Position numbers and translations under genes: made by a program. Positions 55,240 through 63,765 of a DNA stretch of 64,000 nt are shown piece by piece. The notes beneath the pieces were generated by a model. The model searched no databases and was not told the DNA's origin. It worked only from the letters and a program-made list of their open reading frames with translations. How positions within the stretch are numbered: the stretch's first letter is position 1; each line of letters starts with the position of its first letter. Source of the DNA: Variovorax sp. CAN15. Lineage in GTDB: Bacteria; Pseudomonadota; Gammaproteobacteria; Burkholderiales; Burkholderiaceae_C. The stretch spans positions 211,307 to 275,306 of the forward strand of contig NZ_JASMRZ010000003.1 in NCBI RefSeq assembly GCF_030462475.1, read 5' to 3'.

Positions 55240-55652
55240 AGTTCTTTTTCGATGCGAATCTGTCGCCACACTTTGCCCGTGGCATCGCTGGTCTATGTGG
55301 CTCAGTCAGGGATGATGTCGAACAGGTTGTACATCTAACTGATTTGTTCAAGCCTGACGCGCAGGATGTCGATTGGATTGGCGAACTAACCAAAACTGGA
55401 CCGTGGTGCATCGTGTCCATCGATCGCTTCAAGAAACATCACAATGCCGAGCGTGAAGCTTTGCGAAAGGGCGGGCACATGGTCTTCGTGCTGGAGAAGC
55501 AGTGGAGCGGTCAGCCATTTTGGGTTAAAGCCGAACGTCTAGTCGGATGGTGGCCTCAGATCATTGCTCAAGCCGAACTTCAGGCTGGTGGCATGTTGTC
55601 GGTGCCATTTACTCACCGCTCCGGTGCAAAGTTCAAGCCGATAAAGCTATAG
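55236..55652 (+). CDS. VapC45-like PIN-like toxin, apparently starting at CTG
   Basis: 138 residues, read from CTG at 55236, which overlaps the antitoxin stop (CTGA). The opening KFFFDANLSPHFARGI is the first strand and catalytic Asp (D6) of PIN-like RNases of the VapC45/DUF5615 type; later acidic residues include the pair D26/D27 and the Asp in VSIDRF. No ATG, GTG or TTG is in frame near this point; the first is TTG at 55344, which would cut off the catalytic Asp. A GGAG lies about 13 bases before CTG. The AT-rich base use matches the antitoxin. Predicted to cleave RNA. Confidence 0.75.
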   Translation: MKFFFDANLSPHFARGIAGLCGSVRDDVEQVVHLTDLFKPDAQDVDWIGELTKTGPWCIVSIDRFKKHHNAEREALRKGGHMVFVLEKQWSGQPFWVKAERLVGWWPQIIAQAELQAGGMLSVPFTHRSGAKFKPIKL

Positions 55653-55657
55653 GCTGA

Positions 55658-56584
55658 TCAGGTGTGACCGGGTCGCAATGTCCCGGTCAGCGCGTCCATC
55701 TGGTCGAGCTTGCCCATCACCAGCCCGATGAAGGCCGACACCGCCAGCGGTAGGTGCTTGCGGCTCGGGTACACCACGTTGAGCCCCCGGCCGGTGTATT
55801 CGTATTGCGGCAGCACGCGCACCAACTGGCCGGCCTGCTCGTCGCGCGTGGCCATGGCGGGCGGCAGCTGCGCGATGCCCAGCCCGGCGAGCGCGGCCCT
55901 GCGCAGCGCCTGGGCGGTGTTGCCGGTGAAGCGGCCGGTGACCTGCACTTCCTCTTCCACGCCATCGGGGCCGGTGAGGCGCCAGGTGGTGTGGCCGGTG
56001 GGGGTCGAGGGCGTCACGCAGTCGTGGCCGGCCAGCTCCCGCAGGTTCTTCGGTTCGCCGCGTCGGGCGATGTAGGCGGGGCTCGCCAGCAGGCCGGCGC
56101 TGCTGGTGGCCAGCCGCCGGCCCACGTAGCCCGAGTCGCGCAGCACGCCGCCGCGGAAGGCCACGTCGATCCGCTCGGCGATCAGGTCGGCGGCCGCGTC
56201 GCTGAGCACGAAGTCGAGCTTGACCAGCGGATGTTCGGCCAGGAAGCCGGCCACCCATTCCATCGGGAAGAAATCGAAGAAATCCGCCGGCGCGGCCACG
56301 CGCACGAGGCCGCTGGGCTCCTGGCCGCCGGCCGCCAGCGCCTGCCCGGCGGCGGCGAGCCCGTCGATGTGGCCGGCGCACTGGTCGTGGAACTCCTGCC
56401 CGGCGCTGGTCAGCGTGAGCTTGCGGGTGGAGCGCTGCATCAGCCGGGTGCCCAACTGTGACTCAAGCTGCTGGATGCGCCGGCTCACGGTGTTGGGCGG
56501 CAGGCCCAGCCGCCTGCCTGCCTCGGCGAAGCTGCCGTGGCGCACCACCTGGACGAAGACGGCGGCGTCGTTGAGGTCGAACAT
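55658..56584 (-). CDS. LysR family transcriptional regulator
   Basis: A 308-residue regulator starting MFDLNDAAVFVQVVRHGSFAEAGRRLGLPPNTVSRRIQQLE, the winged HTH (about 3-60), followed by the effector-binding domain (GLVRVAAPADFFDFFPMEW). It ends 5 bases after the toxin stop. The longer 5' reading is rejected because it would add 60 residues of no character. It is divergent, across 212 bases, from an FMN reductase and pirin pair, the likely targets. Confidence 0.9.
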   Translation of the reverse strand: MFDLNDAAVFVQVVRHGSFAEAGRRLGLPPNTVSRRIQQLESQLGTRLMQRSTRKLTLTSAGQEFHDQCAGHIDGLAAAGQALAAGGQEPSGLVRVAAPADFFDFFPMEWVAGFLAEHPLVKLDFVLSDAAADLIAERIDVAFRGGVLRDSGYVGRRLATSSAGLLASPAYIARRGEPKNLRELAGHDCVTPSTPTGHTTWRLTGPDGVEEEVQVTGRFTGNTAQALRRAALAGLGIAQLPPAMATRDEQAGQLVRVLPQYEYTGRGLNVVYPSRKHLPLAVSAFIGLVMGKLDQMDALTGTLRPGHT

Positions 56585-56796
56585 GGCGGGCTGATTCCTT
56601 CGATTGATGGACGAGTGCAATCCGACTCTACCGCCTAGTCGATCAATGGGTGCGTGCCTAACCTTCTGGCCATGGCTTCCGAATCGCTCATCTCCTGCAC
56701 ACCGCGCCGCGCCCATCGGGGCGCGCGGGCCTTCGGCGAGCGTTTCCGAGCTTCGCTTTTCCATCCATCCACCCGGAACATTCCACGGAGTACCCC

Positions 56797-57390
56797 ATGA
56801 CCTCGCAGCAACCGCGACAACCCCGCATCGGCATCATCCTCGGCTCCACCCGCGAAGGCCGCTTCGGCGAGAAGCCCGCGCAGTGGATCCATGACATCGC
56901 GAAGCAGCGCACCGACCTGGCCTTCGAGCTGGTCGACCTGCGCGACCATCCGCTGCCCCTTTTCAATGAAGCCGGCGCGCCGGCCTGGGGCCCGGTGAAG
57001 AACGAGGCCGCGCAGCGCTGGCAGGCCAAGCTGGCCAGCTTCGACGGCCTGATCGTGGTCACGCCCGAGTACAACCACGGCCCGAGCGCGGTGCTGAAGA
57101 ACGCGATCGACTGGGCCTACAAGGAATTCATCCGCAAGCCGATCGGATTCGTGGGCTATGGCGGCGTGGGCGCGGCGCGCGCCATCGAGCAGTTGCGGCT
57201 GGTGGCGGTCGAGATGCAGATGGCGCCGGTGCGCCACGCGGTGCACATCGGCATGGTCGAGTTCCTCGGCATCTGGCAGCAGGGCAAGAGCTTCGGCGAC
57301 TTCCCGCACCTCGCGCAGGCGGCCACCGCGCTGCTCGACGACATCGCCTGGTGGACCAGGGCGCTCAAGACGGCAAGGGAGGCAGCATGA
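56797..57390 (+). CDS. NAD(P)H-dependent FMN reductase
   Basis: A 197-residue flavodoxin-like reductase. The FMN phosphate loop GSTREGRFGE (16-25), then TPEYNHGPSAVLKNAIDW (89-106), are typical of NADPH-dependent FMN reductases/azoreductases such as YieF/ChrR relatives. They reduce quinones, chromate or azo compounds. It is coupled to the following pirin by a 4-base overlap. LysR control is inferred. Confidence 0.92.
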   Translation: MTSQQPRQPRIGIILGSTREGRFGEKPAQWIHDIAKQRTDLAFELVDLRDHPLPLFNEAGAPAWGPVKNEAAQRWQAKLASFDGLIVVTPEYNHGPSAVLKNAIDWAYKEFIRKPIGFVGYGGVGAARAIEQLRLVAVEMQMAPVRHAVHIGMVEFLGIWQQGKSFGDFPHLAQAATALLDDIAWWTRALKTAREAA

Positions 57391-58250
57391 ACGCCGCAGC
57401 AGCAGAAACGCAAACGCAGGCCCGCGCCATCGTCTACCGCACGCGCGGCTCGCGCCACGGCGGCATCACACGGCTGATGAGCCCCGGCGACCTGGGCGAA
57501 TTCCTCAAGCCCTTCGTGTTCCTGGACCTCTTCGGCTTCGACGTCACGGGCGGCCACAAGGGCTTCGGCCTGCATCCGCACTCGGGCATCGCCACGCTGA
57601 CCTGGCTGATGGAAGGCGACACGCAATACGAGGACACCACCGGCGAGAAGGGCACGCTGCACGGCGGCGGCGTCGAATGGATGCGTGCCGGCAACGGCGT
57701 GTGGCACACCGGCGCCCCCGCGTCCGGCGTGGAGCGCGTGAGCGGCTTCCAGCTGTGGGTGGCGCTGCCGCCTTCGGAAGAGAACGCGCCCGCGCAGAGC
57801 ATGTACCTCGCGCCCTCGCAGGTGCCGCAGGAAGGGCCGGCGCGCGTGCTGCTCGGCCGATACGGCGCGGCGCGCAGCCCCATCGCCGCACCCTCGCCGA
57901 TGAACTACCTGGCCGTGAAGCTGAAGGACGGCGAACGCTGGAGCTACGTGCCTCCGGCCGGCCACACCGTGGGCTGGGTCGCGCTCAGCGCGGGCCGGCT
58001 CGAGGCGGGCGACGACACCGGCGGCCCCATCGTCGCCGGCGAGCTCGCGGTGTTCGAGGAATCGGGCGCGGCCATCGACTTCGTGGCGCACGGCGACACG
58101 TCCTTCGTGCTGGGCTCGGCGGTGAAGCATCCGCATGAGCTGGTGATGGGCTACTACTCGGTGCACACCAGCAAGGCCGCGCTCGAGCAGGGCGAGGCGG
58201 AGATCCGGCGCATCGGCGCGAAGCTGCGGCAAGAGGGGCGCCTCGCGTAG
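57387..58250 (+). CDS. Pirin family protein with altered iron site
   Basis: A 287-residue bicupin that overlaps the FMN reductase by ATGA. H63 and H65 (LHPHSG) and H107 (GVWHTG) keep three iron ligands, but the position of the fourth ligand, Glu in the first pirin of this window, is Gly109. The metal site may therefore differ or be inactive. The pair FMN reductase-pirin suggests a redox or quinone-detox unit. No substrate is evident. Confidence 0.9.
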   Translation: MNAAAAETQTQARAIVYRTRGSRHGGITRLMSPGDLGEFLKPFVFLDLFGFDVTGGHKGFGLHPHSGIATLTWLMEGDTQYEDTTGEKGTLHGGGVEWMRAGNGVWHTGAPASGVERVSGFQLWVALPPSEENAPAQSMYLAPSQVPQEGPARVLLGRYGAARSPIAAPSPMNYLAVKLKDGERWSYVPPAGHTVGWVALSAGRLEAGDDTGGPIVAGELAVFEESGAAIDFVAHGDTSFVLGSAVKHPHELVMGYYSVHTSKAALEQGEAEIRRIGAKLRQEGRLA

Positions 58251-58361
58251 TCAGGTCAGCAAGCAACCCGGCGTGCGCCGGGCGGGCGGCTGCGCCAGAA
58301 TCGTTCGCTTCATCCTTCATCGAACGACCGGACCGGCTTCGCAGCCGGCAGCAGCCCCGCC

Positions 58362-59567
58362 ATGAACATCGCCGATTCCTTCGTCACCAACGCCGCCCGC
58401 TTCGTCGAGATCCGGCGCGACATCCACGCCCACCCCGAGCTCGGCTTCGAGGAGCACCGCACTTCCGAGAAGGTGGCGAAGCTGCTCGCCGAATGGGGCA
58501 TCGAGGTGCATCGCGGCATCGCCGGCACCGGCCTCGTCGGCGTGCTGCGCAAGGGCACCGGCAGCCGCACCATCGGCCTGCGCGCCGACATGGACGCGCT
58601 GCCGCTGCACGAGGCCAACGAGTTCGCCCACAAGTCGACCAACCCCGGCCGCATGCACGCCTGCGGCCACGACGGCCACACCACCATGCTGCTGGCCGCC
58701 GCCTGGCACCTGTCGCAGCAGGGCCCCGACGACTTCGACGGCACGGTGCATTTCATCTTCCAGCCCGCCGAGGAGATGGGCAAGGCCGGCGCGAAGAAGA
58801 TGATCGACGAGGGCCTGTTCGAGCGCTTCCCCTGCGACGCGGTCTTCGGCCTGCACAACTTCCCGGTGGGCGACGTGGGCCGCTTCGCGCTCAACGAAGG
58901 CGCGCTGATGGCGTCGAGCAACACCTACATGATCACCGTGCGCGGGCGCGGCACGCACGCCTCCATGCCGCACACCGGCATCGACCCGGTGGCGGCGGTG
59001 GTCACGCTCGCGCAGCAGCTGCAGACCATCGTGGCGCGCACCATTCCAAGCACCGAGCGCGCGCTGCTCGCGGTCACGCAGCTGCAGGGCTCCGATGCGC
59101 CCAACGTCATTCCCGACGTGGCCACGGTGGGCGGCACCATCCGCACCTTCTCCATCGACGCCATCGACAAGCTCGAAGCCCGCCTGCGCGAAGTGGCCGC
59201 GGGCGTGGCGGCGGCGCATGGCTGCACGGCCGAGGTGTTCTTCAAGCGCTCGTCGCCGCCGACCGTGAACCACCCGGCCGAGGCACGCTTCGCAGCCGGC
59301 GTGATGCGCGAGGTGGTGGGCGACGACATGGTCACCGACGACTTCCCCGCCGTGATGGGCGCGGAAGACTTCGCCCACATGCTGCTTGCGCGGCCCGGCT
59401 GCTACGCCTTCCTGGGCAACGGCGACGGAGACCACCGTCTCGACGGCCACGGGCCCGGCCCTTGCATCATCCACAACACCTCGTTCGACTTCAACGACGA
59501 GATCATCCCGATCGGCGCGAGCTACTTCGTGAAGCTGGTGCAGCGCTGGCTGCCGGCGCGCGGCTGA
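58362..59567 (+). CDS. M20 family amidohydrolase (hippurate hydrolase-like)
   Basis: A 401-residue cytoplasmic metalloenzyme. Motifs are DIHAHPELGFEE, RADMDALPLHE, HACGHDGHTTML (C101, H103, H106) and PAEEMG (E137, E138), giving the dimetal site of hippurate/N-acyl-amino-acid hydrolases. It likely releases an amino acid from an acyl or aryl amide. A Bug binding protein starts 22 bases later, suggesting that the two import and cleave one substrate. Confidence 0.94.
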   Translation: MNIADSFVTNAARFVEIRRDIHAHPELGFEEHRTSEKVAKLLAEWGIEVHRGIAGTGLVGVLRKGTGSRTIGLRADMDALPLHEANEFAHKSTNPGRMHACGHDGHTTMLLAAAWHLSQQGPDDFDGTVHFIFQPAEEMGKAGAKKMIDEGLFERFPCDAVFGLHNFPVGDVGRFALNEGALMASSNTYMITVRGRGTHASMPHTGIDPVAAVVTLAQQLQTIVARTIPSTERALLAVTQLQGSDAPNVIPDVATVGGTIRTFSIDAIDKLEARLREVAAGVAAAHGCTAEVFFKRSSPPTVNHPAEARFAAGVMREVVGDDMVTDDFPAVMGAEDFAHMLLARPGCYAFLGNGDGDHRLDGHGPGPCIIHNTSFDFNDEIIPIGASYFVKLVQRWLPARG

Positions 59568-59589
59568 CCGGCGTTTCCTTTTTCTGTTG

Positions 59590-60585
59590 ATGATGAAAGC
59601 GGCCACCAAGATGACCACGACCCCGTTCACCCGACGTTCCCTGGCCGCGCTGGCGGCCGCCGCCGCGCTTTGCGCCGTCGCGCCGCTGCACGCGCAGCAG
59701 CGCGTGATCCACATCGTCGTGCCCTTCGCCACCGGCGCGGTGCAGGACACGGTGGCGCGCGCCTTCAACAACGAGCTGGGCGCGGCGCTGAACGCCAGCG
59801 CCATCGTCGAGAACCGCGCGGGCGCGGGCGGCACGGTGGGCGCGGCCATGGTGGCGCGCGCCCCGGCGGACGGCAACACGCTGATCCTCGCGGCCGCGAG
59901 CCACAACATCGCGGGCTTTCTGTACAACAAGCTCAGCTACGACCCGCTGAAGGACTTCGTCGGCGTCGCCAACGTCGGCAACGCGGGCTACGTGCTGGCG
60001 GTGGCCAGCGGCATGGGCGTGTCGAGCACGGCCGACTTCATCAAGGAGGTCAAGGCCAACCCGGGCAAGTACAACTACGCCTCGGCCGGCAATGGCAGCG
60101 CGACGCACCTGGCGATGGCGTCCTTCCTCGCGAAGGCCGGGCTGCAGATGACGCACATCCCGACCAAGTCGACCGGCGAGGCCGTCAACGAGGTGCTTGC
60201 GGGCCGCGTGCAGGCGGTGATCTCGTCGAGCATCGGCGTGATCGGCTTCCAGGACGACGCCCGCATGAAGCTGCTGGCCTCCACCGGCCAGTCGCGCAGC
60301 CCCTTCCTGCCCAAGCTGCCCACCGTGGCCGAAAGCGGCCTGCCGGGCTACGCCTTCGATTCGTGGATCGGCCTGCTCGCCCCCGCCGGCACGCCCAAGG
60401 CCGAGGTCGAGCGCCTGAACGCCGCCGCCAACAAGGTGCTGGCCGATCCGGTGATCCAGGAACGCTTCAAGCGCCTGGGCGTGGAGCCGCGCAGCCAGAG
60501 CGCGGAAGAATTCCAGAAGCTGCTGCGCGCGGATTGGGATGCGATGGGGGTTGTGGTGAAGGCTTCGGGGGCGAAGGTCGATTGA
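59590..60585 (+). CDS. Bug/TctC family tripartite tricarboxylate transporter substrate-binding protein
   Basis: A 331-residue periplasmic binding protein with the signal peptide FTRRSLAALAAAAALCAV (an RR pair makes Tat export possible). The Bug core IHIVVPFATGAVQDTVARAFN and GAGGTVGAAMVARA is present. Several in-frame ATGs (59590, 59593, 59611) make the start uncertain. It is an orphan without TctA/TctB genes and lies in an operon with the amidohydrolase, whose substrate it may capture. Confidence 0.92.
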   Translation: MMKAATKMTTTPFTRRSLAALAAAAALCAVAPLHAQQRVIHIVVPFATGAVQDTVARAFNNELGAALNASAIVENRAGAGGTVGAAMVARAPADGNTLILAAASHNIAGFLYNKLSYDPLKDFVGVANVGNAGYVLAVASGMGVSSTADFIKEVKANPGKYNYASAGNGSATHLAMASFLAKAGLQMTHIPTKSTGEAVNEVLAGRVQAVISSSIGVIGFQDDARMKLLASTGQSRSPFLPKLPTVAESGLPGYAFDSWIGLLAPAGTPKAEVERLNAAANKVLADPVIQERFKRLGVEPRSQSAEEFQKLLRADWDAMGVVVKASGAKVD

Positions 60586-60708
60586 GGGGGTGCCGGGCGA
60601 CGTCTTCCTTCTTGTAGGACGCCGCTCAATTGACAACGCGCCAGCCGCGTCCATGCTCCTGGGTGGGTTCCGCGGCATTCCGCCTCGGACCGCACAAGGG
60701 GCTATTTC

Positions 60709-61422
60709 ATGGATCCGACGTCGCCATTCAATCCGCCTGCGGGCACGCCGGCGAGCAAGTCGCCCAAGGTGCTCTGGGGCGTGATCGGCGCGCTCGCCGT
60801 GGCCGTGGTGGCGCTGGGCGGGACGTTGCTGTACAGGCACGAGGCGCCGACAGCGGTTGCGCCGCCGGTGGCCGCGGTTGCCGCCAACACCAATATCGCG
60901 CCCCAGGCGCCCGACGATTTCAAGCCTGAAGCGATGCCGCCGGTGCCGGCCGTGCCGCCGATGGCCGCCGCGCCGCTGCCAGCGCCCGTGCGGGCGCCCG
61001 AGCCGCAAGCCGTCCAGCCCGGACCCGCGCCCGGCGCGAACGCTCCGGTTGTGGCTGCCGCCGCTCCTCCCGCCCCGCCGCCCTGCGCGGTCTGCGGCCA
61101 TGTCGAATCCGTGCGCTCCGTGCAGCGCCCGCAGAAGACCACCGGCGTGGGCATCGTGGCCGGCGGCCTTGTGGGCGGGCTCGTGGGCAACCAGTTCGGG
61201 CACGGCAACGGGCGCACCGCGACCACGGTGCTCGGCGCGGTCGGCGGCGGTTTCGCGGGCAATGCCATCGAGAAGCACGTGCGCACCGTCACGGTCTACC
61301 AGGTGAGCGTGCGCATGGACAACGGCGCGCTGCGCACCGTGGAGACGAAGACGGCGCCGCCCGTCGGCCAGCCGGTCACGCTGAAGCGAGGCGTGTTGCG
61401 GCCTGCGGTGCAGCACGGGTAA
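60709..61422 (+). CDS. Glycine zipper 2TM domain membrane protein
   Basis: A 237-residue protein. A membrane helix (about 20-42) follows a short Pro-rich head, then a Pro/Ala/Val-rich periplasmic linker to about 125, a CxxC pair (CAVC, about 126-129), a Gly-zipper segment VGIVAGGLVGGLVGNQFG and GAVGGGFAGNAIEKH, and a small C-terminal beta tail. This is the pattern of SlyB/RcnB-like glycine-zipper envelope proteins. The linker suggests it spans the periplasm. Function not established. Confidence 0.85.
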   Translation: MDPTSPFNPPAGTPASKSPKVLWGVIGALAVAVVALGGTLLYRHEAPTAVAPPVAAVAANTNIAPQAPDDFKPEAMPPVPAVPPMAAAPLPAPVRAPEPQAVQPGPAPGANAPVVAAAAPPAPPPCAVCGHVESVRSVQRPQKTTGVGIVAGGLVGGLVGNQFGHGNGRTATTVLGAVGGGFAGNAIEKHVRTVTVYQVSVRMDNGALRTVETKTAPPVGQPVTLKRGVLRPAVQHG

Positions 61423-61536
61423 GCGCAGCCGGTTCCCCGTTCCGGCCCTGCTGTCCCGCGGGCCGGCCCTTCCATCCCCCCTCGCGCGATATCACAGAAG
61501 AGCCGCGCCCGGAAGAGCGCTTGCCCCACAGGTATC

Positions 61537-61560
61537 TTGACGGTATATCCTTAATATATT
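61537..61560. promoter_or_regulatory. AT-rich promoter/operator region before the hydroxyproline operon
   Basis: TTGACG followed by GGTATATCCTTAATATATT, the only strongly AT-rich stretch for hundreds of bases. It includes the dyad TATAT-N5-ATATA, which may be an operator for a GntR- or AraC-type regulator. It starts 68 bases before the gene. A clear -10 with 17-base spacing was not found. Confidence 0.5.
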
Positions 61561-61604
61561 TAGAGTGCGTGGCTTCCACACCGCACATCCACAGGAGCGA
61601 TCAA

Positions 61605-62519
61605 GTGAGCAATCCCCGCTGGCAAGGCATCTTTCCCGCCGTCACCACCAAGTTCAACGCCGACGAGAGCATCGACGCCGAGGGCACCGCCCGGCACATC
61701 GACTTCCAGATCCGCAACGGCATCCACGGCCTCGTCACCTGCGGCTCGCTCGGCGAAGCCAGCACCCTGACGCTGGAAGAGAAACTGCAGGTCGCGAAGA
61801 TCGCGCTGGAGGCCGCCGACGGCCGCATCCCGGTGCTGGCCAACGTGTCCGAAACCAGCACCGGCGAGGCGCTGCGCTACGTCGACGGCGCCAACAGGCT
61901 CGGCGTGGCCGGCTTCATGGTCATGCCCTCGGTGATCTACGTGGCCGACGCGCGCGAGGCGATGCTCAACGTGCGCACCATCGCCAACGCGGCGCAGAAA
62001 CCCATCATGGTCTACAACAACCCGGTGGCCTACCGCGTCGACCTCAAGCCCGCGCACATGGCCGAGCTGGCCGACTGCGAATGGATCGCCGCCATCAAGG
62101 AAAGCACCGACGACATCCGCCGCATCACCGACCTGCGCAACACCGTGGGCGAGCGCTACCAGCTCTTCCTCGGCGTGGACGACCTCGCCTACGAGGGCCT
62201 GGCGCTGGGCTGCGACGGCCTGCTCGCCGGCGTGGGCTGCGCCTTCCCGCGCGAGACGGTGGCGCTCTACGACCTGATGAAGGCCGGCAAGTTCGCCGAG
62301 GCGCTCAAGCTCTACCAGTGGATGACGCCCATGCTGCACCTCGACGTGTCGACCAAGCTGGTGCAGAACCTCAAGCTCATCGACGCCCTCGTGGGCGTGG
62401 GCACCGAGCACATGCGCCGCCCGCGCCTGCCGCTGGTCGGCGCCGAGCGCGAGTTCGTCGAAGGCATCGTGAAGAAGGCGCTCGCGACGAGGCCTGTTCA
62501 ATACCAGTCGGTCATGTAA
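61605..62519 (+). CDS. DHDPS-family enzyme, probable 1-pyrroline-4-hydroxy-2-carboxylate deaminase
   Basis: A 304-residue class I aldolase-fold protein of the dihydrodipicolinate synthase family. The Schiff-base Lys is K165 (AIKEST) and the catalytic Tyr is Y137 (VYNNP). The next genes are an amino-acid ABC binding protein and a hydroxyproline epimerase, so the step is likely deamination of 1-pyrroline-4-hydroxy-2-carboxylate to 2-oxoglutarate semialdehyde in D-hydroxyproline breakdown. The start is GTG at 61605 with an ACAGGAG site; the frame is open further upstream but without a site. Confidence 0.85.
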   Translation: MSNPRWQGIFPAVTTKFNADESIDAEGTARHIDFQIRNGIHGLVTCGSLGEASTLTLEEKLQVAKIALEAADGRIPVLANVSETSTGEALRYVDGANRLGVAGFMVMPSVIYVADAREAMLNVRTIANAAQKPIMVYNNPVAYRVDLKPAHMAELADCEWIAAIKESTDDIRRITDLRNTVGERYQLFLGVDDLAYEGLALGCDGLLAGVGCAFPRETVALYDLMKAGKFAEALKLYQWMTPMLHLDVSTKLVQNLKLIDALVGVGTEHMRRPRLPLVGAEREFVEGIVKKALATRPVQYQSVM

Positions 62520-62603
62520 TAAACCGACGGCGCGCTGGCGCCGGCTTACCCGCCGGCTGCCGGCAGCGTGTTTTTCATCGTCCCCAACCCAGCAGGAAGA
62601 AGC

Positions 62604-63737
62604 ATGAAGACAAAAGCAGGCATGGTTTCGTTTCTCGGTCTCGCCGCCCTGGCCCTTGCCGGCCAGGCGCATGCGCAGGAGCAGGTCGTCAAGATCGGCC
62701 ACAGCGGTCCGCTGTCGGGCCCCAACGCCTTCGCGGGCAAGGACAATGAAAACGGCGTGCGCCTCGCCATCGAGGAGCTCAACGCGAAGAAGCTCGTCGT
62801 CGGCGGCAAGACGCTGAAGTTCGAACTCGTCTCCGAAGACGACCAGTGCGACGCCAAGACCGGCGTGAGCGTGGCGCAGAAGTTCGTGGACGACGGCGTC
62901 AAGTTTGTCATGGGACCGTACTGCTCGGGCGTGGCCATTCCGGCCTCGCGCGTCTACGCCGACGGCGGCACCATGGTCTCCACCGTGGGCACCAATCCGA
63001 AGGTCACCCAGGGCGGCTATAAGAACCTCTACCGCATCATCGCGAGCGACAACCAGATCGGCGGCGCCATGGCCGTGTACGCGGCCAAGGAAATGAAGCT
63101 GAAGAAGGTCGGCGTGATCGACGACCGCACCGCCTTCGGCCAGGGCCTCGCCGAGGAGTTCACCAAGGAGGCCAAGAAGCAGGGCCTCACCGTGGTCGGC
63201 CAGGAGTTCACCACCGACAAGGCCGTGGACTTCACCGCCATCCTCACCAACATGAAGGCCAAGGCGCCCGAGGCCATCTTCTTCGGCGGCTATGCGCCGC
63301 AGGCCGCGCCCATGGCACGCCAGATGAAGCAGCTCGCGGTGCCCGGCAAGCTGCTGGGCGGCGACACCGTCTGCAGCCCCGCCACAGGCAAGCTCGGCGG
63401 CGACGCGGTCAACGACCTGGTGTTCTGCGCGCAGGGCGGCTCCATCCTCGAGAAGGCGCAAAGCGGCCCGGCCTTCAAGGAGAAGTTCAAGAAGCGCTTC
63501 AACGCCGACCCCGACGCCTACGCCGCCTCGTACTACGACCAGGTGCTCTTCATCGGCGAGTCGATGAAGAAGGCCAACTCCATCGACCCCGACAAGGTCG
63601 GCGCCGAGCTCTACAAGACCACCTACAAGGGCGTGGCCGCGACCTACGCCTACGACGACAAGGGCAACATGAAGCAGGCGCCGATCACGGTGTTCACCTT
63701 CAAGAACGCGGCGCCGGTGCCCATCGCCAGCTACTGA
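62604..63737 (+). CDS. Branched-chain amino acid-type ABC transporter substrate-binding protein
   Basis: A 377-residue periplasmic binding protein with a signal peptide ([20 protein letters not shown], cut near AHAQ) and the LivJ-type fold: [20 protein letters not shown], then a two-lobed domain with [24 protein letters not shown] precedes the ATG. In this context its ligand is probably hydroxyproline or another proline-type compound. The permease and ATPase genes are not in the window. Confidence 0.93.
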   Translation: MKTKAGMVSFLGLAALALAGQAHAQEQVVKIGHSGPLSGPNAFAGKDNENGVRLAIEELNAKKLVVGGKTLKFELVSEDDQCDAKTGVSVAQKFVDDGVKFVMGPYCSGVAIPASRVYADGGTMVSTVGTNPKVTQGGYKNLYRIIASDNQIGGAMAVYAAKEMKLKKVGVIDDRTAFGQGLAEEFTKEAKKQGLTVVGQEFTTDKAVDFTAILTNMKAKAPEAIFFGGYAPQAAPMARQMKQLAVPGKLLGGDTVCSPATGKLGGDAVNDLVFCAQGGSILEKAQSGPAFKEKFKKRFNADPDAYAASYYDQVLFIGESMKKANSIDPDKVGAELYKTTYKGVAATYAYDDKGNMKQAPITVFTFKNAAPVPIASY

Positions 63738-63765
63738 AGAAGAAAGAAAGAACGGACCACGCCCC

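Noticed and set aside
55344..55652. TTG at 55344 as the toxin start
   Set aside because: It would remove the first strand and catalytic Asp of the PIN-like fold, which are encoded intact just upstream.
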